The notes beneath the pieces were generated by a model that did no database searches, was not told the DNA's origin, and saw only the letters and a list, made by a program, of their open reading frames with translations. A program made the translations under genes and the position numbers. From Pseudomonas marginalis (GTDB lineage: Bacteria > Pseudomonadota > Gammaproteobacteria > Pseudomonadales > Pseudomonadaceae): DNA of 64,000 nt. Of this stretch, positions 30,213 through 39,453 are shown one piece after another (within the stretch, counting starts at the first letter, position 1; the number at the start of each line of letters is the position of its first letter). The stretch is from contig NZ_JALJWV010000001.1 in the NCBI RefSeq assembly GCF_024169655.1, positions 1,059,001 to 1,123,000 of the forward strand. Reading direction: 5' to 3'.

Positions 30213-30974
30213 ATGAAGCGTAAAGTTGCCTTGATTACCGGTGCCGCCAGCGGCATCGGCCAAGCCCTCGCGGTGGCCTATGCGCGCAACGGCGTGGCGG
30301 TGGTGGGCGGGTATTACCCGGCCGATCCCCATGACCCGCGCACCACCGTGTCCCTGGTGGAACAGGCGGCTGGCGAATGCCTGATGCTGCCGCTGGACGT
30401 GGGCGATACCGCCTCGGTGGACGCCTTGGCCGCCCACGCCGTGCAGCATTTTGGCCGCCTGGACTATGCGGTGGCCAACGCCGGTCTGTTGCGCCGTGCG
30501 CCGCTGCTGGAAATGACCGATCAACTGTGGGACGAAATGCTCAACGTCGACCTGACGGGGGTGATGCGCACCTTCCGCGCGGCGACTCGGCATATGCCCG
30601 CGGGCGGCGCGCTGGTGGCGATTTCGTCGATTGCCGGCGGCGTATATGGCTGGCAGGAGCACAGCCATTACGCGGCGGCCAAGGCCGGTGTGCCGGGGTT
30701 GTGCCGCTCACTGGCGGTGGAATTGGCGCCATTGGGAATTCGCTGCAATGCGGTGATCCCGGGGTTGATCGAGACGCCGCAATCGCTGGACGCGCAGAAC
30801 TCCCTCGGGCCGGAAGGTTTGGCCAAGGCCGCACGGGCGATTCCGTTGGGCCGGGTGGGGAGGGCGGATGAAGTGGCGTCGCTGGTGCAGTTTTTGACCA
30901 GTGATGCGTCGAGCTACCTGACCGGGCAAAGCATCGTCATCGACGGAGGCCTGACCGTGCGCTGGCCCGACTGA
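30213..30974 (+). CDS. Short-chain dehydrogenase/reductase (first of two)
   Basis: A classical SDR of 253 residues: the cofactor loop is TGAASGIG (9-16), NAG follows as ANAGLL, the catalytic serine lies in ISSIAG and YAAAK holds the Tyr/Lys pair. The C-terminal motif [12 protein letters not shown] is typical. The start [10 protein letters not shown] at 30213 has AAGGAG ten bases upstream. It lies ten bases after the transporter gene, so it is cotranscribed. Confidence 0.9.
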   Translation: MKRKVALITGAASGIGQALAVAYARNGVAVVGGYYPADPHDPRTTVSLVEQAAGECLMLPLDVGDTASVDALAAHAVQHFGRLDYAVANAGLLRRAPLLEMTDQLWDEMLNVDLTGVMRTFRAATRHMPAGGALVAISSIAGGVYGWQEHSHYAAAKAGVPGLCRSLAVELAPLGIRCNAVIPGLIETPQSLDAQNSLGPEGLAKAARAIPLGRVGRADEVASLVQFLTSDASSYLTGQSIVIDGGLTVRWPD

Positions 30975-30992
30975 CCCCACGCGGTGGAAAAA

Positions 30993-31083
30993 GTGTGGGA
31001 GGGGGCTTGCCCCCGATAGCGGTGTGTCAGTCACAGCTGTTTTATCTGAACCACCGCTATCGGGGGCAAGCCCCCTCCCACAT
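30993..31083. repeat. REPIN (GGGGGCTTGCCCCC type) between the two SDR genes
   Basis: GTGTGGGAGGGGGCTTGCCC then the inverted copy ending TCCCACAT. Its centre includes GTGTCAGTCA as in the 16216 copy. It lies within the operon. Confidence 0.85.
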
Positions 31084-31112
31084 TGGCACTGTGTTTTTTC
31101 AGGAGTTTTTGC

Positions 31113-31862
31113 ATGAACCAACTGACCCATCGCCGCGCCGTGATCACCGGCGCCGGCAGCGGCATCGGTGCCGCCATCGCCCGTGCCTATGCCGCTGAAG
31201 GCGCACGCCTGCTGCTGGCCGACCGCAATGCCGTCAGCCTCGCCGAAACCGCCATCACCTGCCGCAACCTCGGCGCGCAAGTGTTCGAGTGCCTGGCCGA
31301 TGTCGGCACCGTCGAAGGCGCCCAGGCCAGTGTCGATCGTTGCGTCGAGCATTTCGGCGGCATCGATATTCTGGTCAACAATGCCGGCATGCTCACCCAG
31401 GCGCGCTGCGTCGACCTCTCCATCGAGATGTGGAACGACATGCTGCGCGTCGACCTCACCAGCGTCTTCGTCGCCAGCCAGCGCGCCTTGCCGCACATGC
31501 TGGCGCAGGGCTGGGGGCGGATCATCAACGTCGCCTCGCAACTGGGGATCAAGGGCGGCGCCGAGCTGACCCATTACGCAGCGGCCAAGGCCGGTGTGAT
31601 CGGCTTCACCAAATCCCTGGCGCTGGAAGTCGCCAAGGACAACGTGCTGGTCAACGCCATCGCGCCGGGGCCCATCGAAACGCCGTTGGTGGGCGGCATC
31701 AGCGACAGCTGGAAGCGCGCCAAGGCCGCCGAACTGCCCCTGGGCCGCTTCGGCCTGGCCGACGAAGTAGCGCCCACCGCCGTGCTGCTGGCCAGCGAGC
31801 CGGGCGGTAACCTGTTCGTCGGCCAGACCCTGGGCCCGAACTCCGGCGATGTCATGCCATGA
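31113..31862 (+). CDS. Short-chain dehydrogenase/reductase (second)
   Basis: A second SDR, 249 residues: TGAGSGIG cofactor loop, NNAGML, catalytic serine in NVASQLG and YAAAKAG. It is clearly paralogous to the preceding enzyme but not a recent copy. AGGAG at about 31100-31104 precedes the ATG at 31113 (MNQLTHRRAVITGAG). Two SDR enzymes suggest sequential oxidation or reduction of the island substrate. Confidence 0.9.
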   Translation: MNQLTHRRAVITGAGSGIGAAIARAYAAEGARLLLADRNAVSLAETAITCRNLGAQVFECLADVGTVEGAQASVDRCVEHFGGIDILVNNAGMLTQARCVDLSIEMWNDMLRVDLTSVFVASQRALPHMLAQGWGRIINVASQLGIKGGAELTHYAAAKAGVIGFTKSLALEVAKDNVLVNAIAPGPIETPLVGGISDSWKRAKAAELPLGRFGLADEVAPTAVLLASEPGGNLFVGQTLGPNSGDVMP

Positions 31863-31875
31863 GCGGGGTGTAGCG

Positions 31876-32175
31876 ATGTGCGGACTCTGCGGGCTGCTCG
31901 GCGAAGACCTGCACTGGAGCGACCCCTTGGGCGATGAGTTGCCCCGGCGCCGCGAACGCCTGCGCCGGATCGCCGCGATCAACCAGGTGTTGGCGGTGTT
32001 CCGGCTCCAGGTCGAAGACTTCCAGGGCGCCTCATACCTGCTGTTGGGCGCCACCGGCAAACAGGCGTTGGCCAGCGGCCTGGATCAACTCTGGCAAGCG
32101 GCCGAAACCCTGCTCGGGCGGCCGCTGGACCCCCTCGACCCGCAACTACTCGATCACTTGGAATGCCCCTTGTAG
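31876..32175 (+). CDS. Small CxxC protein upstream of the CobW gene
   Basis: A 99-residue protein of unknown function. It begins MCGLCGLLGEDLHW, with a CxxC pair at residues 2 and 5 that may bind a metal. The rest is helical (RRRERLRRIAAINQVLAVFRLQVEDF) with no membrane segment. It starts 13 bases after the second SDR and precedes a CobW-type GTPase, so a role as metal-receiving or carrier partner is possible but unproven. Its TAG stop codon lies inside the left arm of the REPIN at 32172, so the original C-terminus may have been replaced. Confidence 0.7.
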   Translation: MCGLCGLLGEDLHWSDPLGDELPRRRERLRRIAAINQVLAVFRLQVEDFQGASYLLLGATGKQALASGLDQLWQAAETLLGRPLDPLDPQLLDHLECPL

Positions 32176-32269
32176 GAGCGAGCTTGCTCGCGAAAAGCCC
32201 GAGAGCGCCGCGTGCATCCAGGATGCCCGCGTCATCGTTGACGATTTTCGCGAGCAAGCTCGCTCCTAC
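32172..32269. repeat. REPIN overlapping the end of the CxxC gene
   Basis: Same family as 6681 and 28711, with spacer CGTGCATCCAGGATGCCCGC. The left arm starts inside the last codons of the CxxC gene (TTG TAG GAG) and provides its stop. Confidence 0.85.
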
Positions 32270-32287
32270 AGGGGGCGGAGGTAACAT

Positions 32288-33262
32288 ATGAGTATTGCCC
32301 TCAACGTCATCACCGGCTTCCTCGGCAGCGGCAAAACCAGCTTGCTCACGCGCCTGCTGCAAGGCGAGAGCCTTGGCGACACCGCGCTGCTGATCAACGA
32401 GTTCGGCGACATCGGCATCGACCACCTGCTGGTGGAAGAAGTGGCGCCGGACACCGTGCTGCTGCCCAGCGGCTGCGTCTGTTGCTCGATTCGTGGCGAA
32501 CTCAAAGACGCACTGCTCGGCCTCTTGCAACGCCGCGAGCGCGGCGAGATCCCGGCCTTCAAACGGGTGATCCTGGAAACCACCGGCCTGGCCGACCCGG
32601 CGCCGATCCTCGCGACCCTCAACAACGACGTGCAACTGCGCGGGCGTTTTCATATCGGCCTGGTCATCACCCTGGTCGACGCCAGCCACGCCGCCCTGCA
32701 GGAACGCCTGCACCCGGAATGGCTGGCCCAGGTGGCGGCGGCGGATCGCTTGCTGCTGAGCAAGACCGACCGGGTGGACGATTGCGAGCCGCTGCGTGTG
32801 CACCTGCAGGCGCTGAACCCGGGCACGCCGATCCTGAATACCCACGACATCCACAGCGGCGATCAACTGCTGCTCGGCGAAGGTTTGCGCAGCGCCGAAC
32901 CGGCGGTCGAAGTCAGCCGCTGGCAACTGCACCGGACCACCACGGCCAGCCATGGCGCCGCGCAAGTCTGCTGCCTGACCTTCGACCAACCGCTCGATTG
33001 GGTCGGCTTCGGAGTGTGGTTGTCGATGCTGTTAAGATGCCATGGCGAACGAATCCTTCGCGTCAAAGGACTGCTCAACGTGAACGCAAGCTCGGCCCCC
33101 ATCGTCATTCATGGCGTGCAGCACTGCCTGCATGCGCCAGTCCACCTGCCGGCGTGGCCGGGTACCGACCGCCAATCGCGCCTGGTGTTTATCCTGCGCG
33201 GCATCGACCCCACGCAGTTGCGCCGCTCGTTTGAAGCGTTTTCACGGCGGTTCGCAGCATGA
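32288..33262 (+). CDS. CobW-family GTPase (metallochaperone)
   Basis: A G3E-type GTPase of the COG0523/CobW family, 324 residues. The P-loop GFLGSGKTS is at 10-18, the family motif GCVCC (C63, C65, C66) binds a transition metal, ETTGLADPAPI is the switch region and SKTD is the base-specificity motif. The C-terminal domain is present. These proteins deliver zinc, cobalt or other metals to client enzymes. Here the natural client is the metal-dependent imidase of the same operon. No Zur-type box was seen upstream, so this copy looks pathway-linked rather than zinc-starvation-linked. Confidence 0.88.
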   Translation: MSIALNVITGFLGSGKTSLLTRLLQGESLGDTALLINEFGDIGIDHLLVEEVAPDTVLLPSGCVCCSIRGELKDALLGLLQRRERGEIPAFKRVILETTGLADPAPILATLNNDVQLRGRFHIGLVITLVDASHAALQERLHPEWLAQVAAADRLLLSKTDRVDDCEPLRVHLQALNPGTPILNTHDIHSGDQLLLGEGLRSAEPAVEVSRWQLHRTTTASHGAAQVCCLTFDQPLDWVGFGVWLSMLLRCHGERILRVKGLLNVNASSAPIVIHGVQHCLHAPVHLPAWPGTDRQSRLVFILRGIDPTQLRRSFEAFSRRFAA

Positions 33263-34434
33263 TCACCTTAAGAGTCCTCGGCACTTCGGTGACCTTGCTC
33301 GAATGCTTGCGCGTGCGGGCCGAGCAGGAACTGGGCATTCGCCTGGTATACCAGGTGCATGACGTCGAACAGGCCCAGCGCATCGCGGTGATGCAGCCCG
33401 ACAGCTACGACCTGTACGACCAGTGGTTCCACAACGTCGACTTCGTGTGGCCCGCCCGCGCAATCCAGCCCATCGACACGCGGCGCATCGCCTTGTGGCA
33501 CGAGATCAACGACCTGCCCAAGCGCGGTCGCCTGTCGCCCAGCGACCGCCTGGGCAGCGGCAGCGTGCCCAGTGAGCGGTTGTTTGTGCAGCACGATGGC
33601 AGCCTCGGCAGCACCGTCACCGAACGCATCAGCATGTTGCCCCTGACCCACAACGCCGACAGCTTCGCCTACCGCCCCGAACGCTTGCCCGAGGCGTTCA
33701 GCCGTAGCAATGAAAGCTGGGGCTGGTTGCTCGACCCGCAGTTGCGCGCGCGCACCGCCCTGCAAAGTGACGCCGCCATCGGTGCCCTGGATGCCGCGCT
33801 GGCGGTGCAGGGCGCCGGGCTGGCGACGTTCAAGGACATCGGCAATATGAGCATCGAAGAGATCGATGTGCTCGCCGATATCCTGGTGCGCAAGCAGAAA
33901 GAAGGGCACTTCGCAGCCTTCTGGTCCGACGATGAAGAGGCGGCGCACTTGATGCTCAGCCCGAGCATCGATATCCAGAGCCTGTGGTCGCCGACCCTGA
34001 TGCGCCTGCACCGTGCGGGGGTGAAGTACCGCCTGGCGGTGCCGCGTGAAGGCTATCGCGCCTGGTTCGGTGGCCTGTCGTTGTCGCGCCATGCCCAGGG
34101 CCCGGTGCTCGACGCGGCCTATGCGTACCTCAATTGGTGGCTGTCCGGCTGGCCGGGGGCGGTGATGGCCCGCCAGGGTTACTACATCGGCAACCCGGCA
34201 CGCAGCCGCGATCACTTGACCAGCGCCGAATGGGACTACTGGTACGCCGGTAAGCCCGCGCGGGAAGAATTACCGGGCAGCGATGGCCTGCCGCTGATCG
34301 ATATCGGCGAAGTGCGCGACGGCGGCTCCTATGAACAGCGCATGGGGCATATCGCGGTGTGGAATTCGGTGATGGATGAACACAACTACCTGGTGCGGCG
34401 CTGGGGGGATTTCATGCGCGCGCGAGGGGGATGA
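33259..34434 (+). CDS. Solute-binding-protein-like protein lacking a signal peptide
   Basis: A 391-residue protein of the PotD-like periplasmic-binding fold (type 2). It starts MITLRVLGTSVTLLECLRVRAEQELGI directly in the first fold strand, with no signal peptide and no upstream frame that could supply one. Its ATG overlaps the cobW stop (ATGA). Segments such as LNWWLSGWPGAVMARQGYY and NPARSRDHLTSAEWDYWYAGKPA are typical of the C-terminal lobe. No ABC permease or ATPase gene is nearby. It may be a cytosolic ligand sensor or carrier. Function unknown. Confidence 0.7.
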   Translation: MITLRVLGTSVTLLECLRVRAEQELGIRLVYQVHDVEQAQRIAVMQPDSYDLYDQWFHNVDFVWPARAIQPIDTRRIALWHEINDLPKRGRLSPSDRLGSGSVPSERLFVQHDGSLGSTVTERISMLPLTHNADSFAYRPERLPEAFSRSNESWGWLLDPQLRARTALQSDAAIGALDAALAVQGAGLATFKDIGNMSIEEIDVLADILVRKQKEGHFAAFWSDDEEAAHLMLSPSIDIQSLWSPTLMRLHRAGVKYRLAVPREGYRAWFGGLSLSRHAQGPVLDAAYAYLNWWLSGWPGAVMARQGYYIGNPARSRDHLTSAEWDYWYAGKPAREELPGSDGLPLIDIGEVRDGGSYEQRMGHIAVWNSVMDEHNYLVRRWGDFMRARGG

Positions 34435-34585
34435 TGTCAAATTGCCTGTCGCCAATAATATGACGCGAAATATCCTGTTTTTATTGTATGCGCTTGCCTG
34501 AACTCCCAGCTAATCTGCTCAAACCCAACATCTTCTAAAAATGGATGTTTTTTTGACGCAGAGTCAGTCGTCGCAAGGAAGGCAC

Positions 34586-36976
34586 ATGACGAAGGGACGC
34601 AATGGCATAGAAAGGCGCACGCTTGCGCGGGCCGCGGCCATGCCGTGGCGCCACACGTTTCAGACCCGTATTGCCGGAGTGCTGGCGCTGTTGCTGCTGC
34701 TGGTGGTCGCTGCCACCTACTTCGCGGTCAAGGCCGCCACCAGCCGCGCCATGGAAAACCAGGCGCGGGTCCAATTGAAAACCGGCACTCAGGTGTTCGA
34801 ACGCCTGCTGGACTTGCGCGGCCGCCGCTTGCAATACGGGCTGGACTGGCTCACCGCCGACGGCTCGTTCAAACACGCTGTGGCCGCAGGCAAGACCGCG
34901 CCGATCCTGGCCGCCCTGGGGCAACACGGGACCGGCATTCGTGGCAGTGAAGTGTTTGTGCTGGGGCTCGATGGCAAGGTGATGGTCAGTACCCTGCCTG
35001 TGCTCTCCAGCGGTCAACCGTTTCCCTACGACGCGGCACTGCGCCAGGCACGCCGCAGTGGCTTGCAAATGCTGATCGTGGCCATGGACGGGCGCCCCTA
35101 TTTGCTGGTGCAAGACGAAGTGCTCGACCCGCTGCCCGTCGCCCGCGTCGTCATGGGCTTTCCCATGGACACACTGTTTGCCAATGAACTGCGTTCCATG
35201 AGCAACCTCGACGTGTCGTTCCTCAGTGTGCAAGGCGCACGCCCCGGTGCACTGTTCAGCACTCAGCCCGATGGCTACCAGGCCACCCTGGTCAACCGGC
35301 TGCGCGACCCACACCCCAACCCCGAGGCACAGATCGATCTGTTCTACGGTGAACGCGTGCTCAGCCATGTGCTGTCACTGGCCAACACCGGCGATGGCGA
35401 TGCAGTGCGGGTGCTGCTGCAAAGCCCGCTGGACCATGCCCTGGAAGCCTTTGCGCCGCTGGGCCGGCAATTTCTCGGGATTGCCCTGGCGGTGTTGCTG
35501 GTGTCGCTGGCCGGCGCGTTGTTTCTGGCGCGGCGGGTGTCGCGCCCGCTCAATGCGTTGGTGGAGGCCGCCGAACGCATCGGCGCCGGTGACTACCGCA
35601 CGCCGGTACGGGTGCGCGGCAACGATGAATTCGGCCTGCTGGCCCGCGCCTTCAACGCCATGCAAAGCGGGATTGCCGTGCGCGAACGGCAACTGGCCCA
35701 TAACGCCCTGCATGACTCGCTCACCGGCCTGCCCAATCGCGCCCTGGCCATGGAGCGCCTGGGCAGTGCGATCAGTGCGCAGCGCCCGGTGGTGTTGCTG
35801 TACCTGGGGATTGAAAACTACCGGCTGATCAATGAAGGCTTCGGCCCGCAAGGCGTCGAGCAAATGCTCCGCGAAGCCAGCCGCTGTTTGTCCGTGAGCC
35901 TGCTGCCCAGCGACACGGCGGCGCGCATCACCGGCAGCGAGTTTCTGGTGCTGCTGGAAAACACCCAGATCGACCGCGCCGTGGCCCGTGCCGACCGTCT
36001 CTACGCGCTGATCACCGAACCCCAGCGCATCGGCAACGACGAACTGCGCCATGAAGTGAGCATTGGCATCGCCGCGTACCCCGCCGACGGCCAGCAGGTC
36101 GACGAACTGATCAGCCGCGCCGCCATTGCCCGCCATGATGCGGCGGCCTTGCCTGGCTATCTGCAGATCTACCGGCAGGACCGCGACCTGGCGCACCAGC
36201 GCCAGATCACCCTGATCCGCGACCTGCGCCGCGCCGCCCTCGAAGGTGAGTTGTTCCTGTGCTATCAGCCCAAGCTCGACCTCAAGCACGGCCATGTGCG
36301 CCAGGCCGAAGCCTTGCTGCGCTGGCAGCACCCGACCCTGGGCCTGGTGTCACCCGTCGAATTCATCCCCCTGGCCGAACGCACCGGCAGCATAGGGAGC
36401 CTGACGTTGTGGGTGATCGAAGAAGCCATCCGCCAGATCGCCGAGTGGGCGCACAGTGGTCTGCATATCCAGCTGTCGGTGAATATTTCGGTGGACGACT
36501 TGGCCGATGACGACCTGGCGATTCGCGTCACAGCCTTGCTGCTGCAATACGCCGTGCTGGCCCAGCAACTGATTTTTGAAATCACCGAAAGCGCGATCAT
36601 GCACAACCCGCAACAGGCGCTCAGCGTGCTGGAACAACTGCGCGGCTGCGGCATCAGCCTGTCGGTGGATGACTTCGGCACCGGCTATTCGTCGCTGGCG
36701 CAATTGCAGCGCCTGCCGGTGCAGGAACTGAAGATCGACCAGTCCTTCGTGCGCAACCTCGACAGCACCAGCGGCGACGGCGTGATCGTGCGCTCCACCA
36801 TCGAGATGAGCCATAACCTGGGGCTCAAGGTGGTGGCCGAAGGGGTTGAGTTCGAGCCCAGCCTGGCGCTGCTCAAACAGTGGAATTGCGACACCGCCCA
36901 GGGTTACTTGATCAGCCGGCCGTTGACCGCGATGGCGTTTGAGCGGTGGATGCGGCGCGAACACGTTCTGCTGTGA
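34586..36976 (+). CDS. Membrane GGDEF/EAL protein, probable c-di-GMP phosphodiesterase
   Basis: A 796-residue inner-membrane signalling protein. It has a first helix (LALLLLLVVAATYFAVKA), a periplasmic double-Cache-like sensor, a second helix (LGIALAVLLVSLAGALFLA), HAMP, GGDEF and EAL domains. The GGDEF active-site motif is degenerate: ITGSEF at about 448-453 instead of GGDEF, so no cyclase activity is expected. The EAL part is intact: EALLRW, EITESAIM, DDFGTGYSSL, KIDQSFV and EGVE. The start at 34586 has AAGGAAGG upstream. It is monocistronic, with a terminator shared with gcd. Confidence 0.88.
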   Translation: MTKGRNGIERRTLARAAAMPWRHTFQTRIAGVLALLLLLVVAATYFAVKAATSRAMENQARVQLKTGTQVFERLLDLRGRRLQYGLDWLTADGSFKHAVAAGKTAPILAALGQHGTGIRGSEVFVLGLDGKVMVSTLPVLSSGQPFPYDAALRQARRSGLQMLIVAMDGRPYLLVQDEVLDPLPVARVVMGFPMDTLFANELRSMSNLDVSFLSVQGARPGALFSTQPDGYQATLVNRLRDPHPNPEAQIDLFYGERVLSHVLSLANTGDGDAVRVLLQSPLDHALEAFAPLGRQFLGIALAVLLVSLAGALFLARRVSRPLNALVEAAERIGAGDYRTPVRVRGNDEFGLLARAFNAMQSGIAVRERQLAHNALHDSLTGLPNRALAMERLGSAISAQRPVVLLYLGIENYRLINEGFGPQGVEQMLREASRCLSVSLLPSDTAARITGSEFLVLLENTQIDRAVARADRLYALITEPQRIGNDELRHEVSIGIAAYPADGQQVDELISRAAIARHDAAALPGYLQIYRQDRDLAHQRQITLIRDLRRAALEGELFLCYQPKLDLKHGHVRQAEALLRWQHPTLGLVSPVEFIPLAERTGSIGSLTLWVIEEAIRQIAEWAHSGLHIQLSVNISVDDLADDDLAIRVTALLLQYAVLAQQLIFEITESAIMHNPQQALSVLEQLRGCGISLSVDDFGTGYSSLAQLQRLPVQELKIDQSFVRNLDSTSGDGVIVRSTIEMSHNLGLKVVAEGVEFEPSLALLKQWNCDTAQGYLISRPLTAMAFERWMRREHVLL

Positions 36977-36989
36977 AAAAACCGCAGTA

Positions 36990-37024
36990 AAAAGGCGGCT
37001 ACCCATGAGGGAAGCCGCCTTTGT
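36990..37024. terminator. Bidirectional terminator between the GGDEF/EAL gene and gcd
   Basis: AAAGGCGGCT, loop ACCCATGAGGGA, then AGCCGCCTTT. It lies between the convergent genes, with an A-tract on one side and a short T-rich run on the other. Confidence 0.85.
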
Positions 37025-37041
37025 TGTGCTGCCGGCACCGC

Positions 37042-39453
37042 TTAATCCGGCAGTTTGAACGCCATCACATAGTCACCCTGCTTGGTGCCCAGGGAGCCGT
37101 GACCGCCGGCCATGACCAGCACGTACTGCTTGCCGTCCTTGCCGGTGTAGGTCATCGGTGTGGTTTGCGCACCGGCTGGCAGGCGACCTTCCCACAGTTG
37201 CTTGCCGTTTTTCACGTCATAGGCACGCAGGTACTGGTCGAGGGTGCCGCTCAGGAAGGACACGCCACCGGCGGTGGTGAAGGTGCCGCCCAGGCTAGGC
37301 ACGCCCATGGTCAGCGGGACCGGAACCGGCGAGCTGTCGCGCACGGTGCCGTTCTTGTGCATCCAGATGGTTTTGTGGGTGGTCAGGTCGACCGCTGCTA
37401 CATAACCCCACGCTGGCGCCTGGCACGGCAGGCCCATCGGCGACAGCATCGCTTCGAGGATCACGCCGTAGGGCGCGCCTTTGTTCGGCTGCACGCCTTC
37501 GGTTTCGCTGACGCGTGGGCCTTGCTTGGCGATGTCGGCGGCCGGGATCAGTTTCGATTTGAATGCCATGTAGCTCGGGTTCACGAAGGCGATCTGGCGC
37601 ACGGGGTCGACGGAAATGCCGCCCCAGTCGAACACGCCGAAGTTACCCGGGTAGACGATCGAACCTTGCAGCGATGGTGGAGTGAAAGCCCCGTCGTAGC
37701 GCATGGATTTGAAATCGATGCGGCACAGCATCTGGTCGAACGGGGTCACGCCCCACATGTCACGCTCTTTGAGCGGCGGTGGCATGAAGTTCAGGTCAGA
37801 CTTCGGTTGCGTCGGCGAGGTGTGATCGCCCGCGACGGCGCCTTGCGGTACGGCCACTTCGTGGACCGGTACCACCGGCTGGCCCGTGGCGCGGTCCAGC
37901 ACGTAGATGCTGCCTTGTTTGGTCGACGCCATCACCGCTTGCTTCACGCCGGCTTCGGTCTTGATGTCGATCAGCGACGGCTGGCCGCCCACGTCCATGT
38001 CCCACAGGTCATGGTGGGTGAACTGGAAGGTCCACTTCACGTGGCCGCTGTCGATGTCCAGGGCGGTCAGGCCGGCGCTGTATTTTTCCGAATCTTCGGT
38101 ACGGTCGCCGCCGTATTGGTCGGGCATCTGGTTGCCCATCGGCAGGTAAAGCATGCCGAGTTTTTCATCCACGGAGAACATGGACCACATGTTCGGCGAG
38201 TTGCGGGTGTAGGTCTTGCCCTCGGCCAACGGGGTGGTGTCGTCCGGGTTGCCACTGTCCCAGTTCCACACCAGCTTGCCGGTGTGTACGTCGAACGCAC
38301 GGATCACGCCGCTTGGCTCGTCGGTGGAGACGTTATCGGTGACGTGACCGCCGATCACTACCAGGTTTTTGGTCACGGCCGGCGGCGAGGTGGAGTAGTA
38401 ACCGCCTGGGGCGAAGCTGCCGATATTGGCACGCAGGTCGACCTGGCCTTTGTCGCCGAAGTCTTCGCACATCTTGCCGGTGTCGGCGTTCAGGGCGATC
38501 AGACGGGTGTCGGCGGTCGGTACGAAGATGCGTTTCGGGCAGGCGTTCGGCGCGGCAGCCGGGCTGGCGCTGCCGGTCGGGCTCTGTTCGGAGGCGTAGG
38601 CGGCGTCATCGTGATACGACACGCCACGGCAGGTCATGTGCGCCCAACCCTTGAAGCTCTCGGCGCCTTGGGTGGTGATCTTCGGATCGAAACGCCAGAT
38701 TTCCTTGCCGGTATCCGGGTCGAGGGCAATCACCTGGCTGTGCGGGGTACACACGTAGAGCATGCCGTTGACTTTCAGCGGGGTGTTTTCCGCGGTGGTT
38801 TCACCGGGGTCGCCTGCGCCGGGAATGTCGCCGGTGCGGAAGGTCCAGGCTGGCACCAGTTTGTGGGCGTTTTCCGGGGTGATCTGTGCCAGGGGTGAGT
38901 AGCGATCGCCGTAGGCCGAACGGCCGTAGGAGTTCCAGTCGCCATCGGCCTGGGTCGGTGCAGCGCTGGCCATGCCTGGCACCGCGTCGCGGTCCAGTTG
39001 GCCTTTGATTTCACCCGGGTGGGTGAATTGGCTGGCCACGGCGGCGGCGCCGGCCAGGACCACGGCCACGCTCAGCGCGCCGGTGCCCAGCGGTGCCGGT
39101 TGGCCACGCAGCAATGGACGGCGAAACCATGGGAGCAGCATGACGATGCCCAGGGCGAACAGCAGTGCCAGGCGCGGCACCAACTGCCACCAGTCCAGGC
39201 CGACTTCCCACAGTGCCCACACGGTGCTGGCGAACAGCACCAGTGCGTACAGGCCCAGCGCGGCGCGGCGGGTGGCCAGCAGCAGAAGGCCGGTCAGGGT
39301 GATGCCGATACCGGCCAGCAGGTAGTACAGCGACCCGCCGAGCAGGCTCAGCTTGATACCACCGGCCAGCAGGGCCAGGCCCATGATCAGCAGCAAGACG
39401 CCTAGCAGCCTGGGCAGTAGGCGGCTTGGGCTTGAGGCACCATCAGTGCTCAT
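37042..39453 (-). CDS. gcd: PQQ-dependent glucose dehydrogenase, membrane-bound
   Basis: Oxidises glucose to gluconolactone in the periplasm and passes electrons to ubiquinone, feeding the gluconate and 2-ketogluconate route typical of Pseudomonas and causing phosphate-solubilising acidification. The 803-residue protein has five N-terminal membrane helices (residues about 10-135), then an eight-bladed PQQ beta-propeller. Blade repeats such as DGDWNSYGRSAYGDRYSPLAQIT and PGNFGVFDWGGISVDP are visible. It is monocistronic; a 533-bp gap lies upstream. Confidence 0.95.
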   Translation of the reverse strand: MSTDGASSPSRLLPRLLGVLLLIMGLALLAGGIKLSLLGGSLYYLLAGIGITLTGLLLLATRRAALGLYALVLFASTVWALWEVGLDWWQLVPRLALLFALGIVMLLPWFRRPLLRGQPAPLGTGALSVAVVLAGAAAVASQFTHPGEIKGQLDRDAVPGMASAAPTQADGDWNSYGRSAYGDRYSPLAQITPENAHKLVPAWTFRTGDIPGAGDPGETTAENTPLKVNGMLYVCTPHSQVIALDPDTGKEIWRFDPKITTQGAESFKGWAHMTCRGVSYHDDAAYASEQSPTGSASPAAAPNACPKRIFVPTADTRLIALNADTGKMCEDFGDKGQVDLRANIGSFAPGGYYSTSPPAVTKNLVVIGGHVTDNVSTDEPSGVIRAFDVHTGKLVWNWDSGNPDDTTPLAEGKTYTRNSPNMWSMFSVDEKLGMLYLPMGNQMPDQYGGDRTEDSEKYSAGLTALDIDSGHVKWTFQFTHHDLWDMDVGGQPSLIDIKTEAGVKQAVMASTKQGSIYVLDRATGQPVVPVHEVAVPQGAVAGDHTSPTQPKSDLNFMPPPLKERDMWGVTPFDQMLCRIDFKSMRYDGAFTPPSLQGSIVYPGNFGVFDWGGISVDPVRQIAFVNPSYMAFKSKLIPAADIAKQGPRVSETEGVQPNKGAPYGVILEAMLSPMGLPCQAPAWGYVAAVDLTTHKTIWMHKNGTVRDSSPVPVPLTMGVPSLGGTFTTAGGVSFLSGTLDQYLRAYDVKNGKQLWEGRLPAGAQTTPMTYTGKDGKQYVLVMAGGHGSLGTKQGDYVMAFKLPD

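Noticed and set aside
37021..38898. 625-codon open frame on the + strand
   Set aside because: Antisense to gcd and begins in its terminator.
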